Notes: generated by a model from the sequence alone, not told the origin. Shown: positions 18,508-27,545, counted from the first letter of the stretch. The stretch is DNA of 64,000 nucleotides from Janthinobacterium lividum (GCF_034424625.1 NZ_CP139976.1:3472001-3536000); one strand, 5' to 3'. Numbers and translations are program-made.

Positions 18508-18574
18508 GCTTCAGAAGGCCATGGTGGCGGACATGGCTGGTGCGGTCAGCATGGCTTGTCGCTGCGCATGGTGC

Positions 18575-19711
18575 CTATTTGATGGCGTCATTGACAAAAA
18601 CGTCGTCGAGGTTGCGCGGTTCGCGCGCGACCTTGCCCGTGCGTTCGAAGCGGAAACGCGCAGACATCGCATACGCAGCCTTGCGCACGCGCATGATGGA
18701 ACCGAGCGGCCGGTGCGCCAGCAAGCCATGCCAGGGACTGAAGGCCATGCCGTCATCGACGGCACGCGACAGGGCTTCGCTCCAGCCCGCCTGCGGCTGG
18801 GCCGTGATGCGGGCCACGGGCAGATACGGGCTGTCTGCCTCGGACCAGGCGACGGAGGCGTCTTCCAGCGGCATGCTGGCGATGTCGCGGCACAGCTGGA
18901 TACGCACTTCCCAGGTGGCCGCGTGGCGGGCAAAGTAGGCCACGACGGCGTCGCGCAAGCCATTCGGCTTGCCATCCAGGTCGACAGGCGCACCTTTCAG
19001 GGCTGACAGTTCCGGCAACACGGGCACCAGCGCCACCTTGGCCATGTAGACGCCATATAAAATGGGCGCCTGGCTATAGTAGGTTTCGCCCAGCACATGG
19101 GTTTCCGGATGGCCACCCAGGCTTTTCAGCGTAGCGCTTTCGCCGCCCACGGCTTCGAGCGCCTTTTCCGCTCCCTGCAGTACGGTCGACAGCGCCTGTT
19201 TCAGGCGCGGGACTTTATCCGTGGTACTGGCCAGCAGCTTCAGGCTGCCGAGGAACTTTTTCGCGCTGGGTGCGAGGAAGGCGGGACCGTTGACGAGCAC
19301 GAAATCCTGCGTGCTGGCGGGCTCCGTGCCATCGTCCGGTTCCAGGCTGGACAGCTGCGTGCCCGGTACGCCGATCACTTTGATGGCCATGCCACGCGGC
19401 ACGGACACCTTGTCGTCAAGCATGTCGCCAGGGATGGTGGAGATGCGCATGACCACATCGTAGCTGGCCGGCGTGGCGAACAGGCCTTGCGCCAGCTCGG
19501 GCGCCAGGCCATCGAGTACCTGCAGGCGGGCGCGCAGCAAGCCGTGGCTTTTCGCATGCACGCTGCGCGTGGCATGGCCCGAGTCTGCATAGGTAGTGGC
19601 GGAAATGCCGTGCAGGGTTTGCAGCAGCTGCGCGCACGTCTCCTGCTCGCCGTCCTCTTCAAACTCGTAGCGCGGCTCGTAGGGCAGGGGCGGGCGTGGA
19701 ATGGCGAACAT
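18575..19711 (-). CDS. Catalase-like heme protein
   Basis: This 378-residue protein resembles the divergent catalase-like family (y4iL type), which is shorter than true catalases. Visible family features are the N-terminal HATRSVHAKSHGLLRARL block, VVMRISTIPGD, SVPRGMAIKVIGVPG and a C-terminal PLGSIMRVRKAAYAMSARFR that resembles the proximal heme-ligand helix region. Family members bind heme and may have peroxidase or lipid-hydroperoxide activity. True catalase activity is doubtful. No signal peptide is seen. Confidence 0.8.
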   Translation of the reverse strand: MFAIPRPPLPYEPRYEFEEDGEQETCAQLLQTLHGISATTYADSGHATRSVHAKSHGLLRARLQVLDGLAPELAQGLFATPASYDVVMRISTIPGDMLDDKVSVPRGMAIKVIGVPGTQLSSLEPDDGTEPASTQDFVLVNGPAFLAPSAKKFLGSLKLLASTTDKVPRLKQALSTVLQGAEKALEAVGGESATLKSLGGHPETHVLGETYYSQAPILYGVYMAKVALVPVLPELSALKGAPVDLDGKPNGLRDAVVAYFARHAATWEVRIQLCRDIASMPLEDASVAWSEADSPYLPVARITAQPQAGWSEALSRAVDDGMAFSPWHGLLAHRPLGSIMRVRKAAYAMSARFRFERTGKVAREPRNLDDVFVNDAIK

Positions 19712-19793
19712 GGCTTTTCCTTGTGATGGGTGAGTGTGCCCCCATCATTGCCGCCAACGCCACATCCTTCTGTTTGCTGGCATACACTGGCCC

Positions 19794-20579
19794 CTAAATA
19801 TCTGCCGATGCCGCCTTTTGCGCCATGAAAGCGGCCGTCCGGTAGGGCACGCTGATGCTGTCCCGCCCGCGCAAGGCCGGCTCCGAGGCGATCATCTGGC
19901 GAATCTCGTCGTCGATGCGCTGGCGCTCCTGCGGCGGCAAGGCGGCAATAAAACTGGTGGAGCGCACGCGGTTGAACAGCACGTCTTCGGCCGTGCCCGT
20001 ATGCTCCTGGGAAAATTGTGTTTCCTGTAAGTGCGTCAGCCCCGCGTGGGGGAAGACGTGGCGCCAGGCGCCCGTGTAGTAGCGGGGTGTGTCGCCCTCG
20101 ACACGGTTGACGATGGCGTTCAGGCTGGCCACCCAGGGCACGCTGGCGTCGCGCAGATTCCACACCAGGCCCAGCCTGCCGCCCGGCTTGAGCACGCGCA
20201 ATATCTCATCGAGCGCCGCAGAGGTGGCGAACCAGTGGAAGGCTTGTGCGCAAACCACGGCATCGACCGAGGCGTCGGGCAGGGGAATGGACGTTGCCGT
20301 ACCTGCCAAGGCCTGGACTTGCGGCAAGGTTGCGGACAATGTCGCCAGCATGGCCGGCACGGGTTCCACGGCGATGACCGTGGCGCCCGTGTCCAGCAGG
20401 CGCGGCGTGAACTTGCCCGTGCCGGCGCCCAGGTCCAGCACGGTGGTACCCGGCCCCAGGCCCAGGCTATCCTTCAGCCAGGCCGACACTTCCGGCGGGT
20501 AATCGGGCCGGCCCTTGACGTAGCTGGCGGCCGCCGTGGCGTAACCGCCGGCTGCCGCGTGATGGATATTGCTGCTCAT
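19794..20579 (-). CDS. Class I SAM-dependent methyltransferase
   Basis: This 261-residue protein has the SAM-binding motif I VLDLGAGTGKFT (about residues 42-53), motif II VIAVEPVPAML and DAVVCAQAFHWF, typical of UbiE/Trans-aconitate methyltransferase-like Methyltransf_11 proteins. ATG 20579 has an AGGAG ribosome-binding site 6 bases upstream; the upstream in-frame extension has no similarity. It acts on a small molecule in the cytoplasm, with the substrate unknown. Confidence 0.88.
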   Translation of the reverse strand: MSSNIHHAAAGGYATAAASYVKGRPDYPPEVSAWLKDSLGLGPGTTVLDLGAGTGKFTPRLLDTGATVIAVEPVPAMLATLSATLPQVQALAGTATSIPLPDASVDAVVCAQAFHWFATSAALDEILRVLKPGGRLGLVWNLRDASVPWVASLNAIVNRVEGDTPRYYTGAWRHVFPHAGLTHLQETQFSQEHTGTAEDVLFNRVRSTSFIAALPPQERQRIDDEIRQMIASEPALRGRDSISVPYRTAAFMAQKAASADI

Positions 20580-20637
20580 GCAAGACTCCTCGGATGGTCG
20601 TGGCATGAGCGTAGCAGATTCCGCACTGGATGGCGCC

Positions 20638-22728
20638 TCAGTAGCGCGCATCCCTGGGCTTGCCGCCCTTCGGCCAATCCTTGACCTTGTCGGGGAAGTC
20701 CGGACGCGGCATGTGCGTAAAATATTCGGCCACGTCGACGGCATCCTGGTCGGACAGGTTGCCTTGCCCCAGCGGGAATTTCTGGCCGTGGCCCATCACC
20801 ATGTTGGCCTTGACGAAGCCGGCCGCCGTGTAGGTGCGGGCCATGCCGGCACCGATATTGAAGGAACGGTCGCCCCACAGCGGCGGGAAGGCTACTACGC
20901 CATTGGCGCCCTTGATGCCCTCGCCATTTGCGCCATGGCAGACGGCGCATTGCTCGGCATATACTTTTTTGCCATGCACGGGATCGGGCAGCAGATTGCG
21001 GTCGATCTTCGCCACGCCGCGTCCCGCCACCTTGTCATTCGCCTGCGTGGCGCCCTTCATCCAGTCGATATAGGCGACCATCGCCTGCAGGTCGGGGCCG
21101 TCCACGGGCAGCGGCTTGCCGTGCATCGAGCGGCGGAAGCAGCCATTGATGCGCTCGCCCAGGCTGATGATCTTGCCGGCGCGCGGCGCTTCTGACGGGA
21201 AGAAGGCGGAAATGCCGAGGAAGGGCGAACCGTTGGCCACCGTGCCGCCATTCAGGTGGCAGCTGCTGCAATTGAGGTCGTTGCCCACGTTTTGCGGCAG
21301 GCGCGCGCGCGTTTCCGTCATCAGTTGCATGCCATGGATCAGCTGGCTGGCATTCGGATCGGCCGTCAGGGCGGCGAAGCGGGGCGTGACGAAGCCGCCC
21401 GCGTCCGGCGCCTTGAGCTTGAGCTCCTTGCGCACCTTGGCGATCTGCGCAGGCGTGACGGGCGCGCCTTGATTGCCCCACTTGCCGCGCACAAAGGTGA
21501 GGATTTCCGCCAGTTCCGTGTCCGACAGGCGGTCATACGCGGGCATGCCGAAGGAGCGGGGCGAATGCTGCGTGACGGCCGACTGCCAGCCCGTCAGCGC
21601 GATATGAATGACGGAGGTGGCATCCTTCGACTGCACCGAGTCGTTCTGCGCCAGCGGCGGGAAGATGTTTTCCACGCCACGGCCGTCGCGGCGGTGGCAG
21701 GTGGCGCAAAACTGCAGGTAGCCGAGGCCGCCGCGCGTGTTGTACAGGGCGTCGTTGCTGGCCGCCACGAGGGGCGCCGTTTTCTTCGGCGGCGCGGCCG
21801 CCCCATTCTTGGCCGGCAAACTGTGCAGGTAATGCGCCAGCGCATCGAGGTCGCCATCCGTGAAGTACTGCGTGCTGTGCGTGATGACTTCCGTCATGCT
21901 GCCGGCCGCCGTGCCGAAACTGTTGCGGCCCGTCTTGAGCAATTGCACGATGTCGCCTGGCGTCCACAGGCTGCGCAGGTTCACCGCATGCCAGCCGTCG
22001 AAGGTGAAGCCGGACAGGTAGTGCTTGCCGCCGCTGCCATCCTGGCCCATGGTCTTTTCCTGGAAGGCCACGCCGCGCGGCGTGTGGCAAGATCCGCAAT
22101 GGCCGAGACCCTGGGCCAGATAGCTGCCCCGGTTCCACATGGCCGACTTGGCGCTGTCGGGCTTGAACGGCGCGTCGTCGAGGAAGACGGCGTTCCACAG
22201 CGACAGGCCCCAGCGCATGCTGAACGGCCATTTCATATCCGTTTCGCGGTTTTTCTGCGCCACGGGCGCCACGCCGCGCTGCAAATAGGCGTACAGGGCT
22301 TGCATGTCGTCGGGCGTGATCTTCGCGTAGGAAGGGTAGGGCATGGCCGGATACAGGTTGTGCCCGTCCGCCGCCACGCCCTTGCGCATGGCGCGGTCGA
22401 ATTGTGCAAAGGTATACGTGCCCAGGCCCGTCTTGGCGTCCGGCGTGATATTCGTGCTGTAAATGGTGCCGAACGGCGTCTTGAGCTCCAGGCCGCCGGC
22501 CATGGCGGCGCCGTTCGGGCTCGTGTGGCAGGCCACGCAGTCGCCCAGTCGGGCAACATACTCGCCGCGCTTGATCAGCTCGGCCGACGCGGCGGGCGCA
22601 GGCGCGGCCCAGGCGCCGGCGCAGAAGGCCAGCATGCCCAGGAGCATGGCGGCAAGCCGGCCAAACAGCGAGGGGGAGGAAGCAGGAGGACGGTGCGACC
22701 CGCGATGCAGGATGGAAATGGCGTTCAT
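20638..22728 (-). CDS. Five-heme cytochrome c (AdhB-like triheme plus TsdA-like diheme fusion)
   Basis: This 696-residue secreted protein has a signal peptide (about 24-42) and five CxxCH heme sites: 64-68, 211-215, 340-344, 486-490 and 593-597. The first three, with their spacing and GEYVARLGDCVACH / GLGHCGSCHTPRG contexts, match the triheme cytochrome subunit of membrane alcohol/gluconate dehydrogenases. The last two, with CSSCHLNGG, FRRSMHGKPLP and a final CAVCHGANGEG, look like a diheme TsdA/SoxA-like cytochrome. No dehydrogenase gene is adjacent, so it is an orphan electron carrier or enzyme. It likely works in the periplasm. Confidence 0.85.
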   Translation of the reverse strand: MNAISILHRGSHRPPASSPSLFGRLAAMLLGMLAFCAGAWAAPAPAASAELIKRGEYVARLGDCVACHTSPNGAAMAGGLELKTPFGTIYSTNITPDAKTGLGTYTFAQFDRAMRKGVAADGHNLYPAMPYPSYAKITPDDMQALYAYLQRGVAPVAQKNRETDMKWPFSMRWGLSLWNAVFLDDAPFKPDSAKSAMWNRGSYLAQGLGHCGSCHTPRGVAFQEKTMGQDGSGGKHYLSGFTFDGWHAVNLRSLWTPGDIVQLLKTGRNSFGTAAGSMTEVITHSTQYFTDGDLDALAHYLHSLPAKNGAAAPPKKTAPLVAASNDALYNTRGGLGYLQFCATCHRRDGRGVENIFPPLAQNDSVQSKDATSVIHIALTGWQSAVTQHSPRSFGMPAYDRLSDTELAEILTFVRGKWGNQGAPVTPAQIAKVRKELKLKAPDAGGFVTPRFAALTADPNASQLIHGMQLMTETRARLPQNVGNDLNCSSCHLNGGTVANGSPFLGISAFFPSEAPRAGKIISLGERINGCFRRSMHGKPLPVDGPDLQAMVAYIDWMKGATQANDKVAGRGVAKIDRNLLPDPVHGKKVYAEQCAVCHGANGEGIKGANGVVAFPPLWGDRSFNIGAGMARTYTAAGFVKANMVMGHGQKFPLGQGNLSDQDAVDVAEYFTHMPRPDFPDKVKDWPKGGKPRDARY

Positions 22729-22802
22729 GGTGACCCTTTATTATTACGCGCAAGCTTACGCAGTCGTCACCACGGCGAACATTGGGAGTTTCTTTCGATC
22801 GA

Positions 22803-22820
22803 CTAGGTAATTTTGCCTAG
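22803..22820. promoter_or_regulatory. Short perfect dyad upstream of the cytochrome gene
   Basis: The sequence CTAGG-N8-CCTAG forms a perfect 5-bp inverted repeat between the cytochrome gene (start 22728) and the LysR stop (22852). No T-run follows it on either strand, so an operator is more likely than a terminator. Its owner is unknown. Confidence 0.3.
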
Positions 22821-22851
22821 TGTTTTGAGATGGAAAATCGTGTAGGCCAAC

Positions 22852-23763
22852 TTACAAGCTGGCCATGATGCGCTCGCGCAGCCAGCGGTGGCCCGGCTCA
22901 AGGTGCATGCGCTCGTGCCAGACCATGGCCATCTCATAGTCGGGCAGGCTGACGGGCGGCTCCCATGTGCGCAAGGCGCCCAGCGCATTCTTCAGCAGGC
23001 GCGACGGCAGCAGGGCCACCATGTCGGACGCGGCCAGCAGGGGTGGCACGATGAGAAAATGCGGCACGGACAGTACCACCTTGCGCGTTCGGCCCAGCTG
23101 TTCCAGCGCTATATCCACGTTGCTGCGGAAACCGCCGCCATTGGGCGAGACGACGATGAATTCCAGCGCGCAAAACTGCTCGAGGTCGGGCGGCGTCTTC
23201 AGCAGCGGGTGGTCGCGGCGGCCCGCCAGCACATAGTGCTCGGTGAACAGGGTGCGATGGCGCAAGCCGGGCGGCGCTTCTTCCTGCGCCAGAAAGCCCA
23301 GGTCGACCTGGCCGCTTTCCAGGTCGTGCGCCATGCGCGCCGGCACGGCTTCGAAGACGGCCATGCGCGACAACGGCGCCTGCGCGCGCAGGCCGGGCAG
23401 CATCGGCAGCAAGATCGCATACTCGGTGGCGTCGGCGGCCGCCAGGTTCCAGCGCACCTCGGCCGTGGCTGGCTCGAACGCCTGTTCCGGCTGCAAGACT
23501 TGCTCCAGCTGGGCCAGCACGGCTTGCAGGGGCGCGAACAGGGCCAGCGCACGCGCCGTGGGCAGCATGCCACGCGGACCGGGCAAGAGCAGCGGATCAT
23601 CGAAAGCGGCGCGCAGCTTGCCCAGCTGCACGCTGACGGAAGGCTGGCTCAGGTGCAGCCGCGCCGCCGCCCGCGTGACGTTGCGCTCAATCAGCAGCGC
23701 GTTGAGGGTCAGCAGCAGGTTCAAGTCCAGTTTGTGCAAATCCAGCTTATGCGAATTGTTCAC
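22852..23763 (-). CDS. LysR-family transcriptional regulator (NahR/LinR-like)
   Basis: This 303-residue regulator has the LysR HTH (LNLLLTLNALLIERNVTRAAARLHLSQPSVSVQLGKLR, about residues 13-50) of the NahR/NodD type and a substrate-binding domain. It is divergent from the amidase gene at 23865 (101 bp between them), which is its likely target. The effector is unknown. Confidence 0.9.
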   Translation of the reverse strand: MNNSHKLDLHKLDLNLLLTLNALLIERNVTRAAARLHLSQPSVSVQLGKLRAAFDDPLLLPGPRGMLPTARALALFAPLQAVLAQLEQVLQPEQAFEPATAEVRWNLAAADATEYAILLPMLPGLRAQAPLSRMAVFEAVPARMAHDLESGQVDLGFLAQEEAPPGLRHRTLFTEHYVLAGRRDHPLLKTPPDLEQFCALEFIVVSPNGGGFRSNVDIALEQLGRTRKVVLSVPHFLIVPPLLAASDMVALLPSRLLKNALGALRTWEPPVSLPDYEMAMVWHERMHLEPGHRWLRERIMASL

Positions 23764-23864
23764 GGCTATACCTTGTATATCAACTATTCATTTCCACTAT
23801 GATAGCGCAAGCCCTACAGTAGTTCCTGTGATTTCCACTCTTCATCTATTACAGGAATAAACTG

Positions 23865-25301
23865 ATGCAACTCCATGAATACACTAGCTTTGATGGTTTG
23901 GGACTGGCCCAGCTGCTGCGCGAAGGCGACGTTTCCTCCACCGAATTGCACGACGCTGCCATGCGCGCCTGCGCCGCCGTCAACCCGCGCATCAACGCCG
24001 TGGTCGAACTGTGGCCGGCAGATTTATCGGTCATCGACAAGGCGGCGCCGTTCGCCGGCGTGCCATTCCTGATCAAGGATGTGGCCGTCACCATGGCGGG
24101 CCAGCGCAGCGAAGCGGGCAGCCGCCTGGGTGCCGGCCACGTGGCCCAGGCCGACTCCCACTTGATGACGCAGTTTCGCCAGGCGGGCCTGGTGACGTTC
24201 GGCCGCACCAGCACGCCCGAAATGGCCTTTGCCACCACCACGGAACCCGTGCTGTACGGCGCCACGCGCAATCCCTGGAACCTGGCATTGAGCGCGGGCG
24301 GCTCCAGCGGCGGCGCGGCGGCGGCCGTGGCAGCCGGCATCGTGCCGCTGGCCCATGCGACGGATGCGGCCGGTTCCATCCGCGTGCCGGCCGCCTCGAC
24401 GGGCCTGTTCGGCTTGAAACCGAGCCGGGGTCGCGTCTCGAACGGCCCCGCCATGGACGAGATCTTCAGCGGCCTGGGCGTGCAGCTGGGCGTGAGCCGC
24501 ACGGTGCGCGACAGCGCCGCCTTGCTTGACGCCGTGCAGGGAGTACTGCCGGGCGAGCCGTATCTGACGAGTCCGCCCGGCCATAGCTGGCTGTCGCAGG
24601 TGAGCGTGGCGCCGGGCAAGCTGCGCATCGGCGTGCAGCGCGCTGCCTGCGATGGCGCCTATCCTGTGCCCGCCATCGATGCCGCGCTGGACACTGCCGT
24701 GCGCCTGCTGCAAAGCCTGGGCCACCACGTGGAAGAAGTGTCGCCCGCGCTGGGCGTGTCGTGGCAAGCGTTCGTGCACGCCAATGCCAGTATCTGGTGC
24801 GCCAACCTGGTGCCGTGGATAGACGGCCTGGCGCAAGAGAGCGGGCGCGGCGTGTCGCTCGATACCCTGGAACCGGCGACCCTGGCCTGCTACCGTCATG
24901 GCAAGACGGTCTCGGCGGTCGATTTCGTGGCGGCCCTCGACGTGCGCAACACGGTCACGCGCCAGGCCGGCGCATTGTTTGAGCAATACGACGTCTTGCT
25001 GACGCCCACCATGCCGGACTTGCCGTGGCAGCTGGGGCACTATGGCGAAAAGGAGGAACAGTTTGATGGGCTGGGCTGGACGGCGCGCCTGTTCGAGCAT
25101 TCGCCCTATACGCCGCTGGCGAACGTGGCGGGCTTGCCAGCCATGTCCGTGCCGCTGTCCATGTCAAATGAGGGCTTGCCGATCGGCATGCAGTTCATGG
25201 CTGGCTACGCCAGGGATGGCGTGCTGCTGCGCCTGGCAGGGCAACTGGAGCGGGCGGCGCCGTGGGTGCAGCGGCGTCCGCCCGTGTGGGCAGGTAATTA
25301 A
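23865..25301 (+). CDS. Amidase (amidase signature family)
   Basis: This 478-residue enzyme has the complete amidase-signature catalytic triad: Lys71 (FLIKDV), the cis-Ser in GGSSGG (145-150, Ser147) and the nucleophile Ser171 in DAAGSIRVPA. It resembles 6-aminohexanoate-cyclic-dimer hydrolases and related amidases in HATDAAGSIRVPAASTGLFGLKPSRGR. It should hydrolyse a linear or cyclic amide in the cytoplasm, with the substrate unknown. The divergent LysR regulator probably controls it. Confidence 0.93.
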   Translation: MQLHEYTSFDGLGLAQLLREGDVSSTELHDAAMRACAAVNPRINAVVELWPADLSVIDKAAPFAGVPFLIKDVAVTMAGQRSEAGSRLGAGHVAQADSHLMTQFRQAGLVTFGRTSTPEMAFATTTEPVLYGATRNPWNLALSAGGSSGGAAAAVAAGIVPLAHATDAAGSIRVPAASTGLFGLKPSRGRVSNGPAMDEIFSGLGVQLGVSRTVRDSAALLDAVQGVLPGEPYLTSPPGHSWLSQVSVAPGKLRIGVQRAACDGAYPVPAIDAALDTAVRLLQSLGHHVEEVSPALGVSWQAFVHANASIWCANLVPWIDGLAQESGRGVSLDTLEPATLACYRHGKTVSAVDFVAALDVRNTVTRQAGALFEQYDVLLTPTMPDLPWQLGHYGEKEEQFDGLGWTARLFEHSPYTPLANVAGLPAMSVPLSMSNEGLPIGMQFMAGYARDGVLLRLAGQLERAAPWVQRRPPVWAGN

Positions 25302-25320
25302 GAAGGGGAACGGAGGAGGA

Positions 25321-25743
25321 CTACAAGGCGGCGAGACGGGCCGCGCCCCGGCATTCCAGGCGAAAGCGGGCTTTTTCCCACAGCCGGTCGTGGAAGGGCA
25401 GGACGATCACGTTGCAGATCGGCTCGACCACGGCCAGCAAGCCGCCGAAGGCCATGGAACCCGTGGCCCAGTACATGACACCGAAGGCCACGCCCATGTG
25501 CAGGGCTGTCTGGCTGAGTTTTTCACCGGCCAGGGCGGCAAAGCCCAGGCGGCTGGCGGCGTAGCGGCGGCGGATCGCGTGCCAGGCTTTTTCGTGCCAT
25601 GGCAGCAAGGCGACATTAATGACCGGTTCGATGATTGCGGCCAAGCCACCGATTGCCAGGGACCCCGTCAGCAAGTAGGCGAGACCGAAGGCGATCGACG
25701 TATGCGTGCAGACCTGGCTGAATGTTTTGATGGCTGTAAACAA
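25321..25743 (-). CDS. DUF2061 protein with two tandem domains
   Basis: This 140-residue protein consists of two repeats of the DUF2061 membrane domain: residues about 1-60 (KTFSQVCTHTSIAFGLAYLLTGSLAIGGLAAIIEPVINV) and 70-130 (EKLSQTALHMGVAFGVMYWATGSMAFGGLLAVVEPICNV). Each repeat has a helical hairpin with the conserved TGS..(I/F)GG..A..EP pattern. It is an inner-membrane protein of unknown role. A Fur-box-like site lies 40-60 bp upstream, suggesting iron control. Confidence 0.85.
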   Translation of the reverse strand: MFTAIKTFSQVCTHTSIAFGLAYLLTGSLAIGGLAAIIEPVINVALLPWHEKAWHAIRRRYAASRLGFAALAGEKLSQTALHMGVAFGVMYWATGSMAFGGLLAVVEPICNVIVLPFHDRLWEKARFRLECRGAARLAAL

Positions 25744-25783
25744 GGGATGCTCCTTTCTGTTGAATTCGCTTATCCTTGAAGTA

Positions 25784-25805
25784 GATAGTAACGATTCTCA
25801 TTTAC
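25784..25805. promoter_or_regulatory. Possible Fur box upstream of the DUF2061 gene
   Basis: The minus-strand sequence AAATGAGAATCGTTACTATC resembles the Fur consensus built from NATA/TGAGAATC-type hexamers, as in many betaproteobacterial iron promoters. It lies 41-62 bp before the DUF2061 start. The match is imperfect on the distal side. Confidence 0.5.
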
Positions 25806-25817
25806 AAAAGGAAGTAA

Positions 25818-25865
25818 AATATTTCAACTGGATCCATAGATTGCATCTATGGATTGAGAAATATT
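25818..25865. promoter_or_regulatory. Long two-part dyad (hairpin)
   Basis: An inner perfect 10-bp inverted repeat (ATCCATAGAT at 25832-25841 and ATCTATGGAT at 25845-25854, loop of 3) is enclosed by an outer perfect 8-bp repeat (AATATTTC at 25818-25825 and GAAATATT at 25858-25865). It sits between the GH18 gene end (25971) and the DUF2061 promoter. It could end the chitinase transcript coming from the right or be a regulatory site. No canonical T-run was found. Confidence 0.5.
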
Positions 25866-25970
25866 AATTGCCATGCATCCAAGCACACGCAAGGGGAGGG
25901 AGATGCTGCGCCAGGGCATGTGCTGCGCATGTGAGCAGCAAGGCTCCCATGCGCAGTCGGGCAAAGGCTG

Positions 25971-27353
25971 TTACGGCAGGGTTTTCAGTACATTCTTCGT
26001 CGGCACGGAGAAATTATAGTTGTCGTGGCGGTCCCAGTTGATCGACCAGGTCATCACGCCGCGGAAGTCGGGATACGCCTGCAACGGCTTGATGGTGCCG
26101 CAGTTGAGCAGGCGCGTCAGGCAATTCAGGGCATTGCTGACGTCGGCATTCGTCGTAAAACCCGAGCCGGCCGAGCTGCGCCCCGATGGCACGCCAAAGC
26201 CCACCTGGTCCGGTCGCAGGCCGGCGAAGGTATTGCCGCCATAATTGAATCCCTCGATCAGCATGCGCGCCGTGGCCACCAGCTGGTCGGCCGAGCCCGC
26301 CTTGATGGCGCCCGTGGCGTACGGCGTGTAGATGTCGCCATTGTTGTAGTACTGCGGGTGCAGCACCGTCAGCTCGCTGCGCAAGGCGTTGATGATGGGA
26401 ATGTAGGCGCCCCAGATGCTGCCATAGCTCGTGTAGCCCCCTTCCACATACACCCATTCCGGCGCCATCGACAGGTAAAAACTGCTGCCGACCTTGGTTT
26501 TCAGGTTTTTCACGGCGATCGGCAGATAGGTCTGGATGGCCGCGCCTTGCGCCACGCCGTTTTCCAGGTCCAGGTCGATGCCATCGAAGCCATATTTGGT
26601 GATGATGGCGTACAGGCTGTTGGTGAAATTGGTGGCTTCAGCCGTGTTGCCGACGGAAACGGAACCGTTTTGCCCACCCAGCGACAGGATGACTTTCTTG
26701 CCTTTCGCGCGCTTGGCAGCCACGTCGGCAATGAATTGCGCTTCCGTGCCCGCACCGGGATCGATGGTCAGGCTGACATTGCCGCCGCCCGCGTTGTCGC
26801 CAAAGGAGACGACGATCACATCCCAGTCATCGCTGACCTGGCTGATCGGATACGTGGCGCCGCTGGGGTTGGTGAAGTTGTGCCAGTAGCCGATCAGCGC
26901 GTGCTTGGCCAGGCCGGTGGGCGTTGGCGTCGGAGTAGGCGTTGGTGTCGGGGTCGGCGTTGGAGTAGGTGTTGGTGTTGGCGTTGGCGTCGGGGTCGGG
27001 GTGGGAGTCGGCGTAGGTGTTGGGGTAGGCGTGGGCGTCGGGGTAGGAGTCGGCGTGCCGCAGTCTCCCACCGCCGTCCAGGGCTGGCCGCTGCCGGCGC
27101 CGCCGCTGCTGGTCGAAGGATTATTGCCTTGCGTCCACCAGTTGGCCGTGTAATTGACGTTGTTGTAGCTGGCCTGGCCGCCGCCGTTGTAGGCGGTGCC
27201 GCTGTTCCACGGCGTGTAGCAGGCCACTGCTGCGGTCGCGCCGGCCAGCAACTGGCTCGCGCCACCGCTGGATCCGTCGCCGCCGCCACCGCAGGCGGCC
27301 AGCGTGCCGCCGAAGAGGGTAAGGATGAGGGTATTCATGACTGTCCGGTTCAC
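25971..27353 (-). CDS. GH18 chitinase lipoprotein with CBM5/12 domain
   Basis: This 460-residue secreted enzyme starts with a lipoprotein signal ending in a lipobox (GTLAAC, Cys near residue 21). It has a chitin-binding CBM5/12-like module (WNSGTAYNGGGQASYNNVNYTANWW), a long Pro-Thr linker (about residues 100-145), and a GH18 barrel with the catalytic DGIDLDLE motif (near residue 260) and SLGG, MAPEW and TWSINWD strands. I chose GTG 27353, with AAGGAG 6 bases upstream; ATG 27359 lies directly against that site. It should hydrolyse chitin outside the cell while anchored to the membrane. Confidence 0.92.
   Translation of the reverse strand: MNRTVMNTLILTLFGGTLAACGGGGDGSSGGASQLLAGATAAVACYTPWNSGTAYNGGGQASYNNVNYTANWWTQGNNPSTSSGGAGSGQPWTAVGDCGTPTPTPTPTPTPTPTPTPTPTPTPTPTPTPTPTPTPTPTPTPTPTPTGLAKHALIGYWHNFTNPSGATYPISQVSDDWDVIVVSFGDNAGGGNVSLTIDPGAGTEAQFIADVAAKRAKGKKVILSLGGQNGSVSVGNTAEATNFTNSLYAIITKYGFDGIDLDLENGVAQGAAIQTYLPIAVKNLKTKVGSSFYLSMAPEWVYVEGGYTSYGSIWGAYIPIINALRSELTVLHPQYYNNGDIYTPYATGAIKAGSADQLVATARMLIEGFNYGGNTFAGLRPDQVGFGVPSGRSSAGSGFTTNADVSNALNCLTRLLNCGTIKPLQAYPDFRGVMTWSINWDRHDNYNFSVPTKNVLKTLP
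26920..27057 (-). repeat. Imperfect hexamer repeat encoding the Pro-Thr linker of the chitinase
   Basis: About 23 hexamers of the form GGNGTN (plus strand) encode alternating Pro-Thr residues between the chitin-binding and catalytic modules. Third positions vary, so slippage is less likely than in a perfect repeat. It is a flexible spacer. Confidence 0.85.
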
Positions 27354-27439
27354 TTGCATCTCCTTGTGTGTTTTTAGTATGGCCGGGCGGCTGGACACCG
27401 TCCGATTTTTCAGAGTGCAAGCATTGCAGGTGGTAGTCA

Positions 27440-27545
27440 ACTGGTTTTATTCTTTGCGCATTATCACAATACCAGTTGCAGCCTTGCCCCGGCATAAGGG
27501 CGATACTGGCCATACCAGTGCCTGTTTTCCAGTCCGCTGGTATGG
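27440..27545. promoter_or_regulatory. Cluster of ACTGG/CCAGT dyads upstream of the chitinase
   Basis: Four half-site pairs are visible: ACTGGT at 27440-27445 facing ACCAGT at 27471-27476, TACTGGCCATACCAGTG at 27504-27520 (a 5-bp perfect dyad), and CCATACCAG (27510-27518) with its exact inverse CTGGTATGG (27537-27545). ACTGGT-like half sites resemble operators of GntR-family GlcNAc regulators (NagR/DasR type). They sit about 90-190 bp before the chitinase start, a plausible control region. Confidence 0.45.

Noticed and set aside
26920..27057. Repeat considered as CRISPR or VNTR
   Set aside because: It is an in-frame Pro-Thr linker; units are 6 bp with no spacers.
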